NCBI RefSeq assembly: GCF_037450285.1
Contig: NZ_JAQISN010000001.1
Location: forward strand, 1,612,001-1,676,000
Reading direction: 5' to 3'
DNA length: 64,000 nt
DNA from: Erwinia sp. SLM-02
GTDB taxonomy: Bacteria; Pseudomonadota; Gammaproteobacteria; Enterobacterales; Enterobacteriaceae
A program made the translations under genes and the position numbers. Positions 42,133 to 50,621 of this stretch are shown piece after piece. The notes beneath the pieces are model-generated. The model worked only from the letters and a program-made list of their open reading frames with translations. It was not told where the DNA came from and made no database searches. Position 1 is the first letter of the stretch, and the number at the start of each line of letters is the position of its first letter.

Positions 42133-42399
42133 TTAACAGACTCTGACACTGAACGCCCCTGCCGTTTCGGTTTCCGCCTCCTGCATCACCGCCAGAATAC
42201 GCTGCAGCGCCACCCCGGCAGAATGCCGGGTAAGATGCCGCAGCACAATGCGCAGCGGCAGCGGCACGCCGCCGGTCAGCACATCCCACAGCGCATCCAG
42301 GTTGTCGCCAAAGTCATCCAGCCCGAATTTCTCGGCAAACAGCCGGTAGAAATCCTGCTCATCGTTCACGTCCTGCAAATCGAAGCTGACCAGCTGCAT
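42133..42399 (-). CDS. Barstar-family ribonuclease inhibitor
   Basis: An 88-residue barstar-like protein: DLQDVNDEQDFYRLFAEKFG and NLDALWDVLTG match the barstar surface helix that plugs the barnase active site. It directly follows the barnase-like gene (start ATG 42397-42399 abuts its stop), so it is made with the enzyme to protect the cytosol. Confidence 0.88.
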   Translation of the reverse strand: MQLVSFDLQDVNDEQDFYRLFAEKFGLDDFGDNLDALWDVLTGGVPLPLRIVLRHLTRHSAGVALQRILAVMQEAETETAGAFSVRVC

Positions 42400-42400
42400 T

Positions 42401-42907
42401 TCAGTTCACCTGCTCAAAGTGGCGATAGTGATCGCGGGTGACGTAAATCAGGCCGTCGCTCGACCAGAGCATCCGGTCGCTGCCGCGTCGCCCGCACTGA
42501 TAGTTCACATCCGCCTCAAACCATTTGCGCCCCGCTTTTTCCGGCAGACCGCCCTCGCGGTTGCTGAAGCGATCGCCACCGATGGCCCTGCCCGGCAGAA
42601 CCTGGCAAAGATTCCCGCGCGCGGGATCCCAGCCCTGGCGGCGCGCTTCATTTTTACGGATATAGTAGTCCGGCAGGCGCTGATGCTGCTGCAGATAGCC
42701 CGCCACGCGGCGCTGCTGCGTCAGAGCGCTGATATCCTCGTTTTGCACTGCGTCTGCAGAATGAGCGGTCTGGCCGGGCTGCCCGCTCTGATGCTGCTTC
42801 GGCTGTTGCTGTTGCTGCGACTGTGGACTGTGCTCGGCCGATGGCCTCAGCCCGGCATAGCTGGCGATCAGGGCAAGGACCCCGGCGATAATCAGTTTTT
42901 TATTCAT
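42401..42907 (-). CDS. Exported barnase-family ribonuclease
   Basis: A 168-residue protein starting at 42907 (MNKKLIIAGVLALIASYAG) with a signal sequence, a Gln-rich spacer (about 30-50) and a C-terminal barnase domain. The domain keeps GGDRFSNREGGLP, the catalytic Glu in FEADVNY, Arg in SDRMLWSSD and His in RDHYRHFEQ, corresponding to barnase E73, R87 and H102. It should hydrolyse RNA outside the cytoplasm. Competition or nutrient RNA use are possible roles. Confidence 0.88.
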   Translation of the reverse strand: MNKKLIIAGVLALIASYAGLRPSAEHSPQSQQQQQPKQHQSGQPGQTAHSADAVQNEDISALTQQRRVAGYLQQHQRLPDYYIRKNEARRQGWDPARGNLCQVLPGRAIGGDRFSNREGGLPEKAGRKWFEADVNYQCGRRGSDRMLWSSDGLIYVTRDHYRHFEQVN

Positions 42908-42976
42908 CGTCCATTCAATAGCTGGCGTTCTCAGGCAGAGAATCAGGTGGCTCATTACCGAATTATAAGTAAAAAA

Positions 42977-42996
42977 AGGGACCGCCTGGGTCCCTT
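42977..42996 (-). terminator. Rho-independent terminator of the sugar-binding-protein gene
   Basis: AAGGGACC-GCCT-GGTCCCTT; on the minus strand it is followed by a run of seven T. Confidence 0.88.
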
Positions 42997-43019
42997 TTCT
43001 GCCGAAAACTGCCGGAAAG

Positions 43020-43937
43020 TTACTTATTCTCGTACTGTTTCATATTGGCCTGGGTCACCAGCTCAAACGGGATCCAGTGGTAGGAATCCAGTTTTTCGCC
43101 TTTGACCATCCGCAGCGCCACGTCAACCGAGGCTTTGCCCTGGCCGACGGCGTCCTGGAATACGGTGACCTGCATTTTACCGCTGGCCAGCGCTTTCAGG
43201 CCGTCCGGCGTGGCATCAATCCCGCCCACCAGCACCTTATTGTCTTTTTTACCGGCCTGCTGCAGCGCCATAATCGCGCCAATCGCCATCTCGTCATTAT
43301 TCGCCGCAACGATATCAATCTCTTCGCCGTTGGTCAGCCAGTTCAGCATCAGATCCATCCCCTCATTGCGGGAGTAGTTGGCGGTTTGTTTCTGCACCAC
43401 CTTCATCTTCGGATACTTAGCCACAACCTGCTCCACGTCTTTGGTGCGCTGCAGCGCCCCGGCGTCGGTCAGGTTGCCGATCATCACGGCAACTTTACCT
43501 TCGTAGTTTGCCTGGCGCGCCAGCTCTTCCATTTGCAGCGTGCCCGACTGCTTCTCATCGGAGCCGACAAACACCACACCCGGCGGCAGTTTAGGATCGC
43601 CCGGCGTGCGGTTAACGTATACCAGCGGGATTTTCGCCGCGGTCACCAGTTTGGTCATCGCAGGCGTTCCGGCGGAGTTCACCGGGTCGACAATAATGGC
43701 ATCCACCCCGGCGCTGATAAAGCTCTGGACCTGGTCCGTCTGCCGGCCCACGTCGCCGCGTGCGTCTTCAAACTGAACCTTAACACCGCGTTCTTTGGCT
43801 TCTTTATCAATCGCATGGCGGATGATGGTCAGAAAGTTCTGGTCAAAATAGGCCATCGACACGCCGATGGTTTCTGCCAGCGCAGAGGTGGAACAGCTCA
43901 GGGCGGCGACCAGCAAAATCTTCTTCAGATGTTTCAT
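43020..43937 (-). CDS. Sugar ABC transporter substrate-binding protein (RbsB type), orphan
   Basis: A 305-residue periplasmic protein with a signal peptide (MKHLKKILLVAALSCSTSALA) and two Peripla_BP_4-type lobes (GVSMAYFDQNFLTIIRHAID, IDAIIVDPVNSAGT-like strand, NNDEMAIGAIMALQQAG, GGIDATPDGLKAL). The start at 43937 has GGAG 7 bases upstream. No permease or ATPase gene is adjacent and a terminator follows, so it may serve a transporter elsewhere or a chemoreceptor. The sugar is not determinable. Confidence 0.85.
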   Translation of the reverse strand: MKHLKKILLVAALSCSTSALAETIGVSMAYFDQNFLTIIRHAIDKEAKERGVKVQFEDARGDVGRQTDQVQSFISAGVDAIIVDPVNSAGTPAMTKLVTAAKIPLVYVNRTPGDPKLPPGVVFVGSDEKQSGTLQMEELARQANYEGKVAVMIGNLTDAGALQRTKDVEQVVAKYPKMKVVQKQTANYSRNEGMDLMLNWLTNGEEIDIVAANNDEMAIGAIMALQQAGKKDNKVLVGGIDATPDGLKALASGKMQVTVFQDAVGQGKASVDVALRMVKGEKLDSYHWIPFELVTQANMKQYENK

Positions 43938-44064
43938 TATTCTTCTCCAGAGGCACAGCGGGATGATGTCTGTGGTGTAAAAATGAAATACACAAACCGT
44001 AATCAGAGAATAATGAAATAAATGATTTTCCCGCAATCGATATCTAACAAAATCTTAACATCCG

Positions 44065-44799
44065 TCACGCTTTGCGTTGGGCGGAGACGATCAGCAGCAT
44101 CGGCCGCTCCGCTTCTTCCGCAAGATCGGGCTGTTCGGCAATCTGCTGCGCGGTCGGCCCCCACTCCCTGACTTCTCTGAGCGTAAAACCGGCGGCCATC
44201 AGGAGGTTGAGCAGCGTTCCAAGCGTTCGGTGATATTTAATCACCCCCTCAGCAAGCCAGTTGCTGCTGCGCTGGCCTTCATTTTGGTAATTATTGACCG
44301 CCCATGAACGCTGCCCGCGATCGTCCACCACCCAGCCCTGCTGCTCAGGACAGGTAAAAATCGGATGCTCGGTACTGAAAACCAGCCATCCACCGGGTTT
44401 TAACGCCGCCCGGACGGTGGCGAACAGCGGTTGCAGATCGGGTAGGTAGTGCAGCGCGAGTGAGCTGTAGGCCAGATCGTAGCGGTCATTTTCCAGCGTC
44501 AAGTGCGCAAGATCGGCGCGCTGCCAGGCGATCCCCGGATCCCGGGTCAGCTGCCGCGCGCGCGCCAGCATTTTTTCGGACAGGTCGATTCCGGTCACCG
44601 CTGAGGCCCCGGCCTCCCGCGCGCTGCGGCAAAACCAGCCATATCCGCAGCCGAGGTCAATGACGTTCCTGCCCGCCAGGTCCGGCAACATTTCCTGTAT
44701 TGCACTCCATTCGGGGGCGCCCTCCAGCCCGAACCTGGAACGCGGAAGCTGGGCGTAACCGTCAAAAAATGCCTGATTGTCGTAGATATTTTGCGTCAT
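44065..44799 (-). CDS. Class I SAM-dependent methyltransferase
   Basis: A 244-residue Rossmann methyltransferase: motif I VIDLGCGYGWFCRSA, acidic residue in TGIDLSEKML, and motif LAYSSLALHYLPDL. ATG 44799 follows AGGA. Close to the UbiE/BioC-like group in Enterobacterales; substrate unknown. Confidence 0.85.
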   Translation of the reverse strand: MTQNIYDNQAFFDGYAQLPRSRFGLEGAPEWSAIQEMLPDLAGRNVIDLGCGYGWFCRSAREAGASAVTGIDLSEKMLARARQLTRDPGIAWQRADLAHLTLENDRYDLAYSSLALHYLPDLQPLFATVRAALKPGGWLVFSTEHPIFTCPEQQGWVVDDRGQRSWAVNNYQNEGQRSSNWLAEGVIKYHRTLGTLLNLLMAAGFTLREVREWGPTAQQIAEQPDLAEEAERPMLLIVSAQRKA

Positions 44800-44947
44800 C
44801 AATAACGTCCTTTCGGCCTGAGAAGAGGAAACCGATGATATACAGGTGGGAGGGTTATCAGGAAAAAATCGCCTTAAACAATGACCCTTCGTGGCAAAAG
44901 GGTCATTTATACTTCGCTACTTCGCCGATGCGGCACGGATACGAGGG

Positions 44948-45085
44948 TTATTTATCCAGCGGATCCCGCTCGTCGTCATCGCTGTTGTCCGGGGTGCGGG
45001 GTATTTCCCCATGTTCGCGCGGGTCGTCTTTCGCCGGATGGTCTTGCTCTTTTTTGCGTTTCTGCTCTGGATCACGGTTCGACAT
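44948..45085 (-). CDS. 45-residue highly charged hypothetical protein
   Basis: A short frame with a good GGAG ribosome site 6 bases before ATG 45085, encoding MSNRDPEQKRKKEQDHPAKD and ending DDDERDPLDK. It is almost entirely Asp, Glu, Lys, Arg and Pro, hence probably disordered. Similar tiny charged proteins occur in enterics without known roles. Confidence 0.6.
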   Translation of the reverse strand: MSNRDPEQKRKKEQDHPAKDDPREHGEIPRTPDNSDDDERDPLDK

Positions 45086-45242
45086 AGCTCGCTCCTTATG
45101 TTTTGAACGTTAAGTCTAGTCGATGATATCGCCTGACTCTGAAATCCCGTCTCCGTAACATCCATATTTCGCTGACTGCCGAAGCATGAATTTCTGCCGC
45201 CGTTAAAGTGACATCTGAACTCCATCACCACAGGGCTGAAAA

Positions 45243-45566
45243 ATGATTGCCGTACTTTTTGAAGCAGATGTGCACCCTTCCCTGCAACCCCGTTACCTGC
45301 AGCTGGCCGCAGAACTCAAACCGCTGCTGGGGGATATCGACGGGTTTATTTCCATTGAACGTTTTCAGAGCCTGGCCACACCCGGCAAAATCCTCTCGCT
45401 GTCCTGGTGGCGGGATGAGGACGCGGTGCGGCAGTGGAAAAGCAACGTGCTGCACAGGACGGCGCAGGAAGAAGGCAGAACGTCGATATTTGCCTTCTAT
45501 CGCATCAGGATTGTTCAGCTGACGCGGGAATACTCATCGGAAAACAGGGAGCAGGCCAGTGCATGA
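45243..45566 (+). CDS. Antibiotic biosynthesis monooxygenase (ABM) domain protein
   Basis: A 107-residue ABM-fold protein (IAVLFEADVHPSLQPRYLQ, DIDGFISIERFQSL, ILSLSWWRDEDAVRQW), the YqjZ-like group. Family members include heme- or quinone-modifying monooxygenases; no cofactor residues can be assigned. It overlaps the next gene by 8 bp, forming an operon with the ACT and ArsR genes. Confidence 0.82.
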   Translation: MIAVLFEADVHPSLQPRYLQLAAELKPLLGDIDGFISIERFQSLATPGKILSLSWWRDEDAVRQWKSNVLHRTAQEEGRTSIFAFYRIRIVQLTREYSSENREQASA

Positions 45567-45951
45567 TATCCATATTCTTTTGAACGATGCGCCCGGAGAG
45601 CTGGCTGCCATGGGCAGGCTGCTGGGGAAAAACGGCGTCGGGCTGGAGGGCGGCGGCGTATTTACCGCCGGGGCGCAGGGGCACGCCCACTTTCTGGTCG
45701 AGGACGGGGAGCGCGCCAGAGCCGTGCTGGAAAAGGCGGGATTTCGGGTGGCTGCCGTGCGCACGCCGCTGATCCGCAAACTTAAACAGGAGCGGCCCGG
45801 CGAACTGGGTGAGATCGCCGCGGTGCTGGCCGGTAACGGCATCAGTATTCTGGTGCAGTACAGCGATCATGCAAACCAACTGATCCTGCTGACCGATAAT
45901 GATAAAGTTGCCGCTGAGATAACCGGAAAATGGGCGGTCAGCCCGGATTAA
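45559..45951 (+). CDS. Tandem ACT-domain protein
   Basis: A 130-residue protein with two ACT-like halves (IHILLNDAPGELAAMGRLLG and RPGELGEIAAVLAGNGISILVQY), a ligand-binding fold for amino acids. The start is GTG 45559 with GGAG 7 bases upstream. It sits between an ABM protein and an ArsR regulator and may sense the pathway's ligand. Confidence 0.75.
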   Translation: MHDIHILLNDAPGELAAMGRLLGKNGVGLEGGGVFTAGAQGHAHFLVEDGERARAVLEKAGFRVAAVRTPLIRKLKQERPGELGEIAAVLAGNGISILVQYSDHANQLILLTDNDKVAAEITGKWAVSPD

Positions 45952-45952
45952 T

Positions 45953-46651
45953 ATGCTAAAACCCGTCGAGGCAGTGGATAACAGTCATGCAGTTGAATAT
46001 GCCATAGCGGCCGTTGCGGCGGCGATGGCCGATCCCTCGCGGGTGAAGATCCTCTGCGCACTGATGGATGGTCGGGCATGGACGGCAACCGAACTGAGCG
46101 TTGTTGCCGACGTGGCCTCTTCCACCACCAGCGCCCATCTGTCTCGCCTGGTGAGCGCTAAGCTCATCACCTGCCTCTCGCAGGGTCGGCACCGCTATTA
46201 TCGTCTTGCCGGCCAGGAGATTGCCGCATTGCTGGAGAACATGATGGGCATCTCCTGGCGCCCGGCCTCGTCCGCCAGAGTCACCACTCCGCCTTCACTG
46301 CGCCTTGCGCGCACCTGCTATGACCACCTTGCCGGTGAAGTGGCCGTTGAAATCTTCGACGCGATGGTCAACGAGGGATGGCTGCCCCGCGACGGCGCAA
46401 TGCTGACGGAGAAAGGCCATCAGCAGTTCACCAGGCTGGGGATAGCGTTAAACCCAAAAACCCGGCGGAAACTCTGCTGCGGCTGCCTGGACTGGAGCGA
46501 GCGGCGATTCCATCTCGGCGGAGAAGCCGGTGCGGCATTTTTCCTGCACTGTGAACATCAGGGCTGGCTGAACCGCGTGCCGGGATTTCGCGAAGTGATC
46601 CTCACGACGTCCGGCAGGCAGAATTTTAAAAAATGGTTTAACGTCGGGTAA
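45953..46651 (+). CDS. ArsR-family winged-helix regulator
   Basis: A 232-residue protein with an N-terminal ArsR HTH (MADPSRVKILCALMDGRAWTATEL, then SSTTSAHLSRLVSAKLI). A 130-residue C-terminal extension carries CCGCLDWSERR and a His-Cys-rich tail (FFLHCEHQGW) that might bind metal or ligand. It is last gene of the ABM-ACT-ArsR operon, starting 1 bp after the ACT stop. Confidence 0.85.
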   Translation: MLKPVEAVDNSHAVEYAIAAVAAAMADPSRVKILCALMDGRAWTATELSVVADVASSTTSAHLSRLVSAKLITCLSQGRHRYYRLAGQEIAALLENMMGISWRPASSARVTTPPSLRLARTCYDHLAGEVAVEIFDAMVNEGWLPRDGAMLTEKGHQQFTRLGIALNPKTRRKLCCGCLDWSERRFHLGGEAGAAFFLHCEHQGWLNRVPGFREVILTTSGRQNFKKWFNVG

Positions 46652-47120
46652 CCCCGGATCGCATTGCTCAGGGTAAACAGCGTCATTATTTATCTGAAAA
46701 CGCTACCGGATAACGAAGCGTATTGGAAAAATCTGAGCGGTGGAATTCGGATGTCAGAACAGGCGCCGGGTTCGACTTCGTCCCCCTGGTGCGGGTGGAT
46801 GGCCCGCGCGTTTTGCGGGATATTCGCCCCAACATTGACGCAGCCCCTCGCTGTATCTGTCAGCATATTATGCTGGTCAGAAAACTACAGCCCCGGGGGA
46901 ATACGGAGACACCCTGAACTGAAAACAGCGCAACCGTGCTACCGGCAGCGTATTTCTCAGCCAACCGACAGACGATCGTACTGTTGCGTATCGCCCGCCA
47001 TCGGCCGGCCTGCAGAGGGAACGGCCTGAACCTGCATTGCAAGAATTATCTTATGTTTAGCCAGCACTTTAAAGCATAAACTGCTCCCCTTGTATTTCAT
47101 ACTAACGCAAGAGGTATTAG
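46652..47120. other. 469-bp gap without a convincing gene
   Basis: An open frame at 46664-47029 has no ribosome site, biased composition or recognisable domain, so I do not call it. No tRNA or clear hairpin is visible. It may hold gene debris, since the stretch to 50.6 kb looks accessory. Confidence 0.4.
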
Positions 47121-47237
47121 ATGAAAGACTGGCTGCTTCTTCTTTTCGCGATTATTTTACTGGTCATTACAGTCTACAGCTTTGTCTCTTATTACCGTCA
47201 AAGACGAGCTATTAAACTCCAGTTTAAGCGTAAGTAA
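47121..47237 (+). CDS. 38-residue small membrane protein
   Basis: MKDWLLLLFAIILLVITVYS followed by a basic tail ending KLQFKRK: one transmembrane helix with a positively charged cytosolic end. GAGG lies 6 bases before the ATG. Layout resembles the small protein at 50430, though the sequences differ. Role unknown; such proteins often modulate membrane complexes. Confidence 0.6.
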   Translation: MKDWLLLLFAIILLVITVYSFVSYYRQRRAIKLQFKRK

Positions 47238-47369
47238 TTTTTCAGGTTTAATTCCACCAGGCGTTAAAAATTCTTATCTTTTCTGTTTGAGCACCCAACC
47301 CGGTTCAGATCTGGCAGCGTCGCTGCTTAATCTGCCGGGTTTTCTGCCACCGATAAAAAACCGGCGTTT

Positions 47370-47699
47370 TTAGTGAGGTTTATTGATTTTAAGCTGAACG
47401 GTCATATGCAGGTTTTTAGCGGGTTTTCCTTTCTCATAGCGCCATTGCGAAACGGCCCGTATCACCGTATCGTCAAATAAATGGTCCGGTACCGATTCGG
47501 TGATGCGCATCTCGCTGACTTTTCCTTCAGCATCCACATCAAAATCAAACGACACCTTGCCTTCAATAGAATGCGTAAAGGCATAAACAGGGTAATCTGG
47601 TCTGGCCTGGCTCAGGGGCTTGGGCAGGTCAGGATTATGGGGCGGTGCTGCACACGAGGTCAGTGCCAGGGTGAAAACCAGAGTGAGTAAGCGAGACAT
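47370..47699 (-). CDS. TonB C-terminal-domain small lipoprotein
   Basis: A 109-residue protein: lipobox LTSC near residue 16, then a TonB-C-type fold (RPDYPVYAFTHSIEGKVSFDFDVDAEGKV, VIRAVSQWRYEKGKPAKN). No proline-rich spacer or N-terminal anchor is present, so it cannot be a normal TonB. A Fur-like box lies just upstream, linking it to iron supply. Start 47699 follows GGGG. Confidence 0.8.
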   Translation of the reverse strand: MSRLLTLVFTLALTSCAAPPHNPDLPKPLSQARPDYPVYAFTHSIEGKVSFDFDVDAEGKVSEMRITESVPDHLFDDTVIRAVSQWRYEKGKPAKNLHMTVQLKINKPH

Positions 47700-47715
47700 A
47701 AAAACCCCTTCCATT

Positions 47716-47734
47716 GAGAATGATTATCATTTTA
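47716..47734. promoter_or_regulatory. Fur-like box upstream of the TonB-C lipoprotein
   Basis: GAGAATGATTATCATTTTA matches 15 of 19 positions of the classical Fur box and lies 17 bp before the start, overlapping the expected promoter. Confidence 0.7.
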
Positions 47735-47952
47735 TAGTAATTAATACGATTTCAAACCTTTTTTGCTCGAAACTCACGGAAATGGGCGGACTCAATAACA
47801 TCAGCAACGGTATCATTATGCTCCGATGTTTCTTATCGTCCTGCTGTCTCTCATCGCCCTGCCGGTTTTGACAGGGCCGGCGATTTCATCCTGTACGGGC
47901 CCGGTTTTCAAAAAATTATCAGCCTGGTCGTTTCATAAATCAGAGGTGCGCA

Positions 47953-48453
47953 ATGGAATTAAGACGGTTCAGAAAGGGAGATGAAGCGGCGTTATTCCAC
48001 GTCTATTTTTCAGCCATTCATGAGATTGCATCACGCGATTATACCCGCGAACAAACCGAAGCGTGGGCGCCCGCGGATATGGATCAAAACCGCTGGGCCA
48101 GCCATATCCGGTCAATCAGGCCATTTGTCGTTGAGATGGCGGGTGAAATAGCGGGATACGCCGATGTCCAGGCGAACGGGTATATCGATCATTTTTATGT
48201 TTCCGCCGCCTTTGCAAAACAGGGGGTCGGCACGCGGCTGATGCTGGCCATTCATGAAGAGGCCCGCAGCCTTGGGCTGAGTGAACTCACGTCAAATGTG
48301 AGTAAAACGGCAGAGGCGTTCTTTAAGCGGCACGGTTTTTATGTGGTCCGGCGGGGCTACCCTGTCCGTCGTGGCGTCATCCTGCAAAACGCCCTGATGC
48401 GCAAAGAGCGGGTAAATACTGTTGACCGCTCTGACGATACGCAGGAGACGTGA
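47953..48453 (+). CDS. GNAT-family N-acetyltransferase
   Basis: A 166-residue GNAT related to YafP. The acetyl-CoA motif is FYVSAAFAKQGVGTRLMLAI (Q/R-x-x-G-x-G/A), followed by VSKTAEAFFKRHGFYVVRRG. Substrate unknown. It ends shortly before a 9-bp repeat. Confidence 0.85.
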   Translation: MELRRFRKGDEAALFHVYFSAIHEIASRDYTREQTEAWAPADMDQNRWASHIRSIRPFVVEMAGEIAGYADVQANGYIDHFYVSAAFAKQGVGTRLMLAIHEEARSLGLSELTSNVSKTAEAFFKRHGFYVVRRGYPVRRGVILQNALMRKERVNTVDRSDDTQET

Positions 48454-48484
48454 GCCGCTTCCGATAAGGTTACCCTCGACACCC

Positions 48485-48511
48485 GCACTTTTTGCACTTT
48501 TCGCACTTTTC
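48485..48511 (+). repeat. Three tandem 9-bp units (GCACTTTTC type)
   Basis: GCACTTTTT, GCACTTTTC, GCACTTTTC in a row in the gap between the GNAT gene and the sulfatase-fold gene. Confidence 0.8.
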
Positions 48512-48673
48512 ATCAGTCAGAAAAATGCTGCAGCTGATATTTTACGTCCCGGTCAACACGGGGTGTTAAGAAAATCTCATAAAACATCACCCGATTTTGA
48601 AATATCCGCTTTTATGTAATCGGCACATTGATGTGCATTCAGAAATACTCTCCAGGGAAAGGGGTGGTTAAAA

Positions 48674-50227
48674 ATGAAGCAAGCCTTCTGTCGCGGCATG
48701 ATGTTTTTGAAAAAAAACGCATCCCAGCTTTCGGTCATTCTGTGGTCATGGCTGGTCAATTCCGCATTCGGCGCGCCTTTCAAGCCGGTGTATATTGCGA
48801 TAAACGTTTTTTTGGTTCTTATTTTAGCCAACGCCTCAAAAAAGATTACCGTCGCATTTTTATTATCGCTGTCTTTTTCAGCGCTGATACTGTTTCCGGT
48901 CACCGCCACATTTGGCAAACCGAGTATCAACATGGTCACGGCCATCCTCTATGCCAACGGTGAGGAAGCCCACACCACGCTGAAAAATCTGGAGTTATTG
49001 TGGCTGATACCCGGGGTTATCACGATATTTCTGGCTTTCTCAATCATTAAAAATATTAATAAACAATTGAAACCCGGAAGGAAGACCACGGCTTTTTTCC
49101 TTATATTCCTGGTCGCAGTTCTGTTTATACGCCCACTTTTTGTTTATAACGGTCAGGGGTATATTCATGAGATACGATACCCGCCGTTTATTTCCCTGTT
49201 GAAAATATATGATTCCTTCAGGCTGATCAAAGAAACCGATATGATGGTATCTGAACGGAAAACGAAAAAGACAGATTTCACCAACGCTACGGTCACACCT
49301 CAGAAGTATGACACCTATATTATGGTTATCGGTGAAAGCGTCAGGCGGGATTATATGAATGCGTACGGGTTTCCTTTTAACAACACCCCTTTCCTCTCGT
49401 CATCGCCCGGCATTTTCTTTGACAACTACGTTTCTGCATCCTTTGCTACCGTTCCATCACTTATGCACACGTTGATCAGAAACCGGGGAAATAAACCCGA
49501 GTATAACAATACCGTTATTCGTCTGGCGAAAGAGGCCGGTCTGAAAACCTACTGGCTTTCTAACCAGGGCTTTTATGGCTTTTACGATTCCCCTGTCGCG
49601 ATTATCGGCATGCAGGCTGACCATTATTTCTTCACCAAGAAAGGGGATGGTCATTTTGGCGAATACTCGCCCGACACGCTTCTTTTACCAGAAATAAAAA
49701 AATCACTGGCCTCGTCAGGGAGAAAGCTGATTGTTATTCATCTCGCGGGTTCGCACGTGGATTTCTGCAAACGAGTCACGGGTAAACTTGAATTTACACT
49801 CTACGATCGGCAGCACTCCTGCTATGTACAGAGCATAAAAAACACAGATCGGCTGTTGCAGACCATCGCCAGCGTGGCCACAGCCAGCAAGGATAAATGG
49901 ACGATGTTATACTTCGGCGACCATGGCCTGTCGCATATGCCGGTCATTGGTCATCTTTCCTACCGGGATAACAAGAAACAGAACTATGCGCCCCCTTTCA
50001 CCCTCATTAATTATGACAGCACCAGAAAAGAACACATTACCGCCCTCAGAAGCGGCCTGGATTTCATGAAGATGTTTGCTCAGTGGACGGGCATCAACGT
50101 GCCGCTGCTTGCGGCCGACTGCGACTACTTTACGCAAAGTGAATGTATTACCCGGCCAATGGTGTATGACGAAAATATGAAACTACAGTCCTGGTTATCC
50201 TTGACTGACGACTCGCCGCGTTACTAA
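48674..50227 (+). CDS. Phosphoethanolamine-transferase-like (EptA/sulfatase-fold) inner-membrane protein
   Basis: A 517-residue protein: about five membrane helices in the first 165 residues, then a periplasmic alkaline-phosphatase/sulfatase-fold domain. Metal and active-site motifs are MVIGESVRRDYMNAYG, FATVPSLMHTL (Ser/Thr nucleophile region), the IHLAGSHVDF His and YFGDHGLSHM. Family members move phosphoethanolamine onto lipid A or periplasmic glycans. Neither a regulator nor a partner is adjacent. The gene is more AT-rich than its neighbours, hinting at transfer. Confidence 0.82.
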   Translation: MKQAFCRGMMFLKKNASQLSVILWSWLVNSAFGAPFKPVYIAINVFLVLILANASKKITVAFLLSLSFSALILFPVTATFGKPSINMVTAILYANGEEAHTTLKNLELLWLIPGVITIFLAFSIIKNINKQLKPGRKTTAFFLIFLVAVLFIRPLFVYNGQGYIHEIRYPPFISLLKIYDSFRLIKETDMMVSERKTKKTDFTNATVTPQKYDTYIMVIGESVRRDYMNAYGFPFNNTPFLSSSPGIFFDNYVSASFATVPSLMHTLIRNRGNKPEYNNTVIRLAKEAGLKTYWLSNQGFYGFYDSPVAIIGMQADHYFFTKKGDGHFGEYSPDTLLLPEIKKSLASSGRKLIVIHLAGSHVDFCKRVTGKLEFTLYDRQHSCYVQSIKNTDRLLQTIASVATASKDKWTMLYFGDHGLSHMPVIGHLSYRDNKKQNYAPPFTLINYDSTRKEHITALRSGLDFMKMFAQWTGINVPLLAADCDYFTQSECITRPMVYDENMKLQSWLSLTDDSPRY

Positions 50228-50429
50228 AAAAAAAAACCGCAGCCACCCAGGAACATTCCAACGCCGGATTACGTATTTATATAGAGAAACATTTAAAAAA
50301 TAGAGATCAGAAGTAAAATTACAGTTAAAAAAGCACGCACAAATCAAACATAATCTTAAATTATAAAGATTATTTAATTAGTTCTTGCGCCGCTTAATTT
50401 TCAGTGAGTAATATTGGTTAAAGGAACTT

Positions 50430-50609
50430 ATGAACAGAATTGTTGAGGGAATAACAATGGGTGATTTAATGCTGCTGTGCATAGCATTTGTGCTACTTAT
50501 TATATCCATATTAAGCCTCAGATCCTATATTAAGCAAATAAGATTGAGTTCATTCCCAAAAAGGTCAAAACACCGACGTAAAGGCTTAATGGCCATAATA
50601 AAATTATAA
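50430..50609 (+). CDS. 59-residue small membrane protein
   Basis: ATG 50430 with AAGGAA upstream encodes MNRIVEGITMGDLMLLCIAF, a single helix to about residue 32, then a strongly basic tail (FPKRSKHRRKG). It lies in an AT-rich strip between the sulfatase-fold gene and the AEC transporter. No family recognised. Confidence 0.55.
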   Translation: MNRIVEGITMGDLMLLCIAFVLLIISILSLRSYIKQIRLSSFPKRSKHRRKGLMAIIKL

Positions 50610-50621
50610 ATGGCCGGTGAA

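Noticed and set aside
46664..47029. 121-residue open frame after the ArsR gene
   Set aside because: No ribosome site, no recognisable domain, mixed composition; left as an unannotated gap.
47182..47373. 63-residue frame overlapping the small membrane protein
   Set aside because: Out of frame with the better-supported 38-residue protein and lacks a ribosome site.
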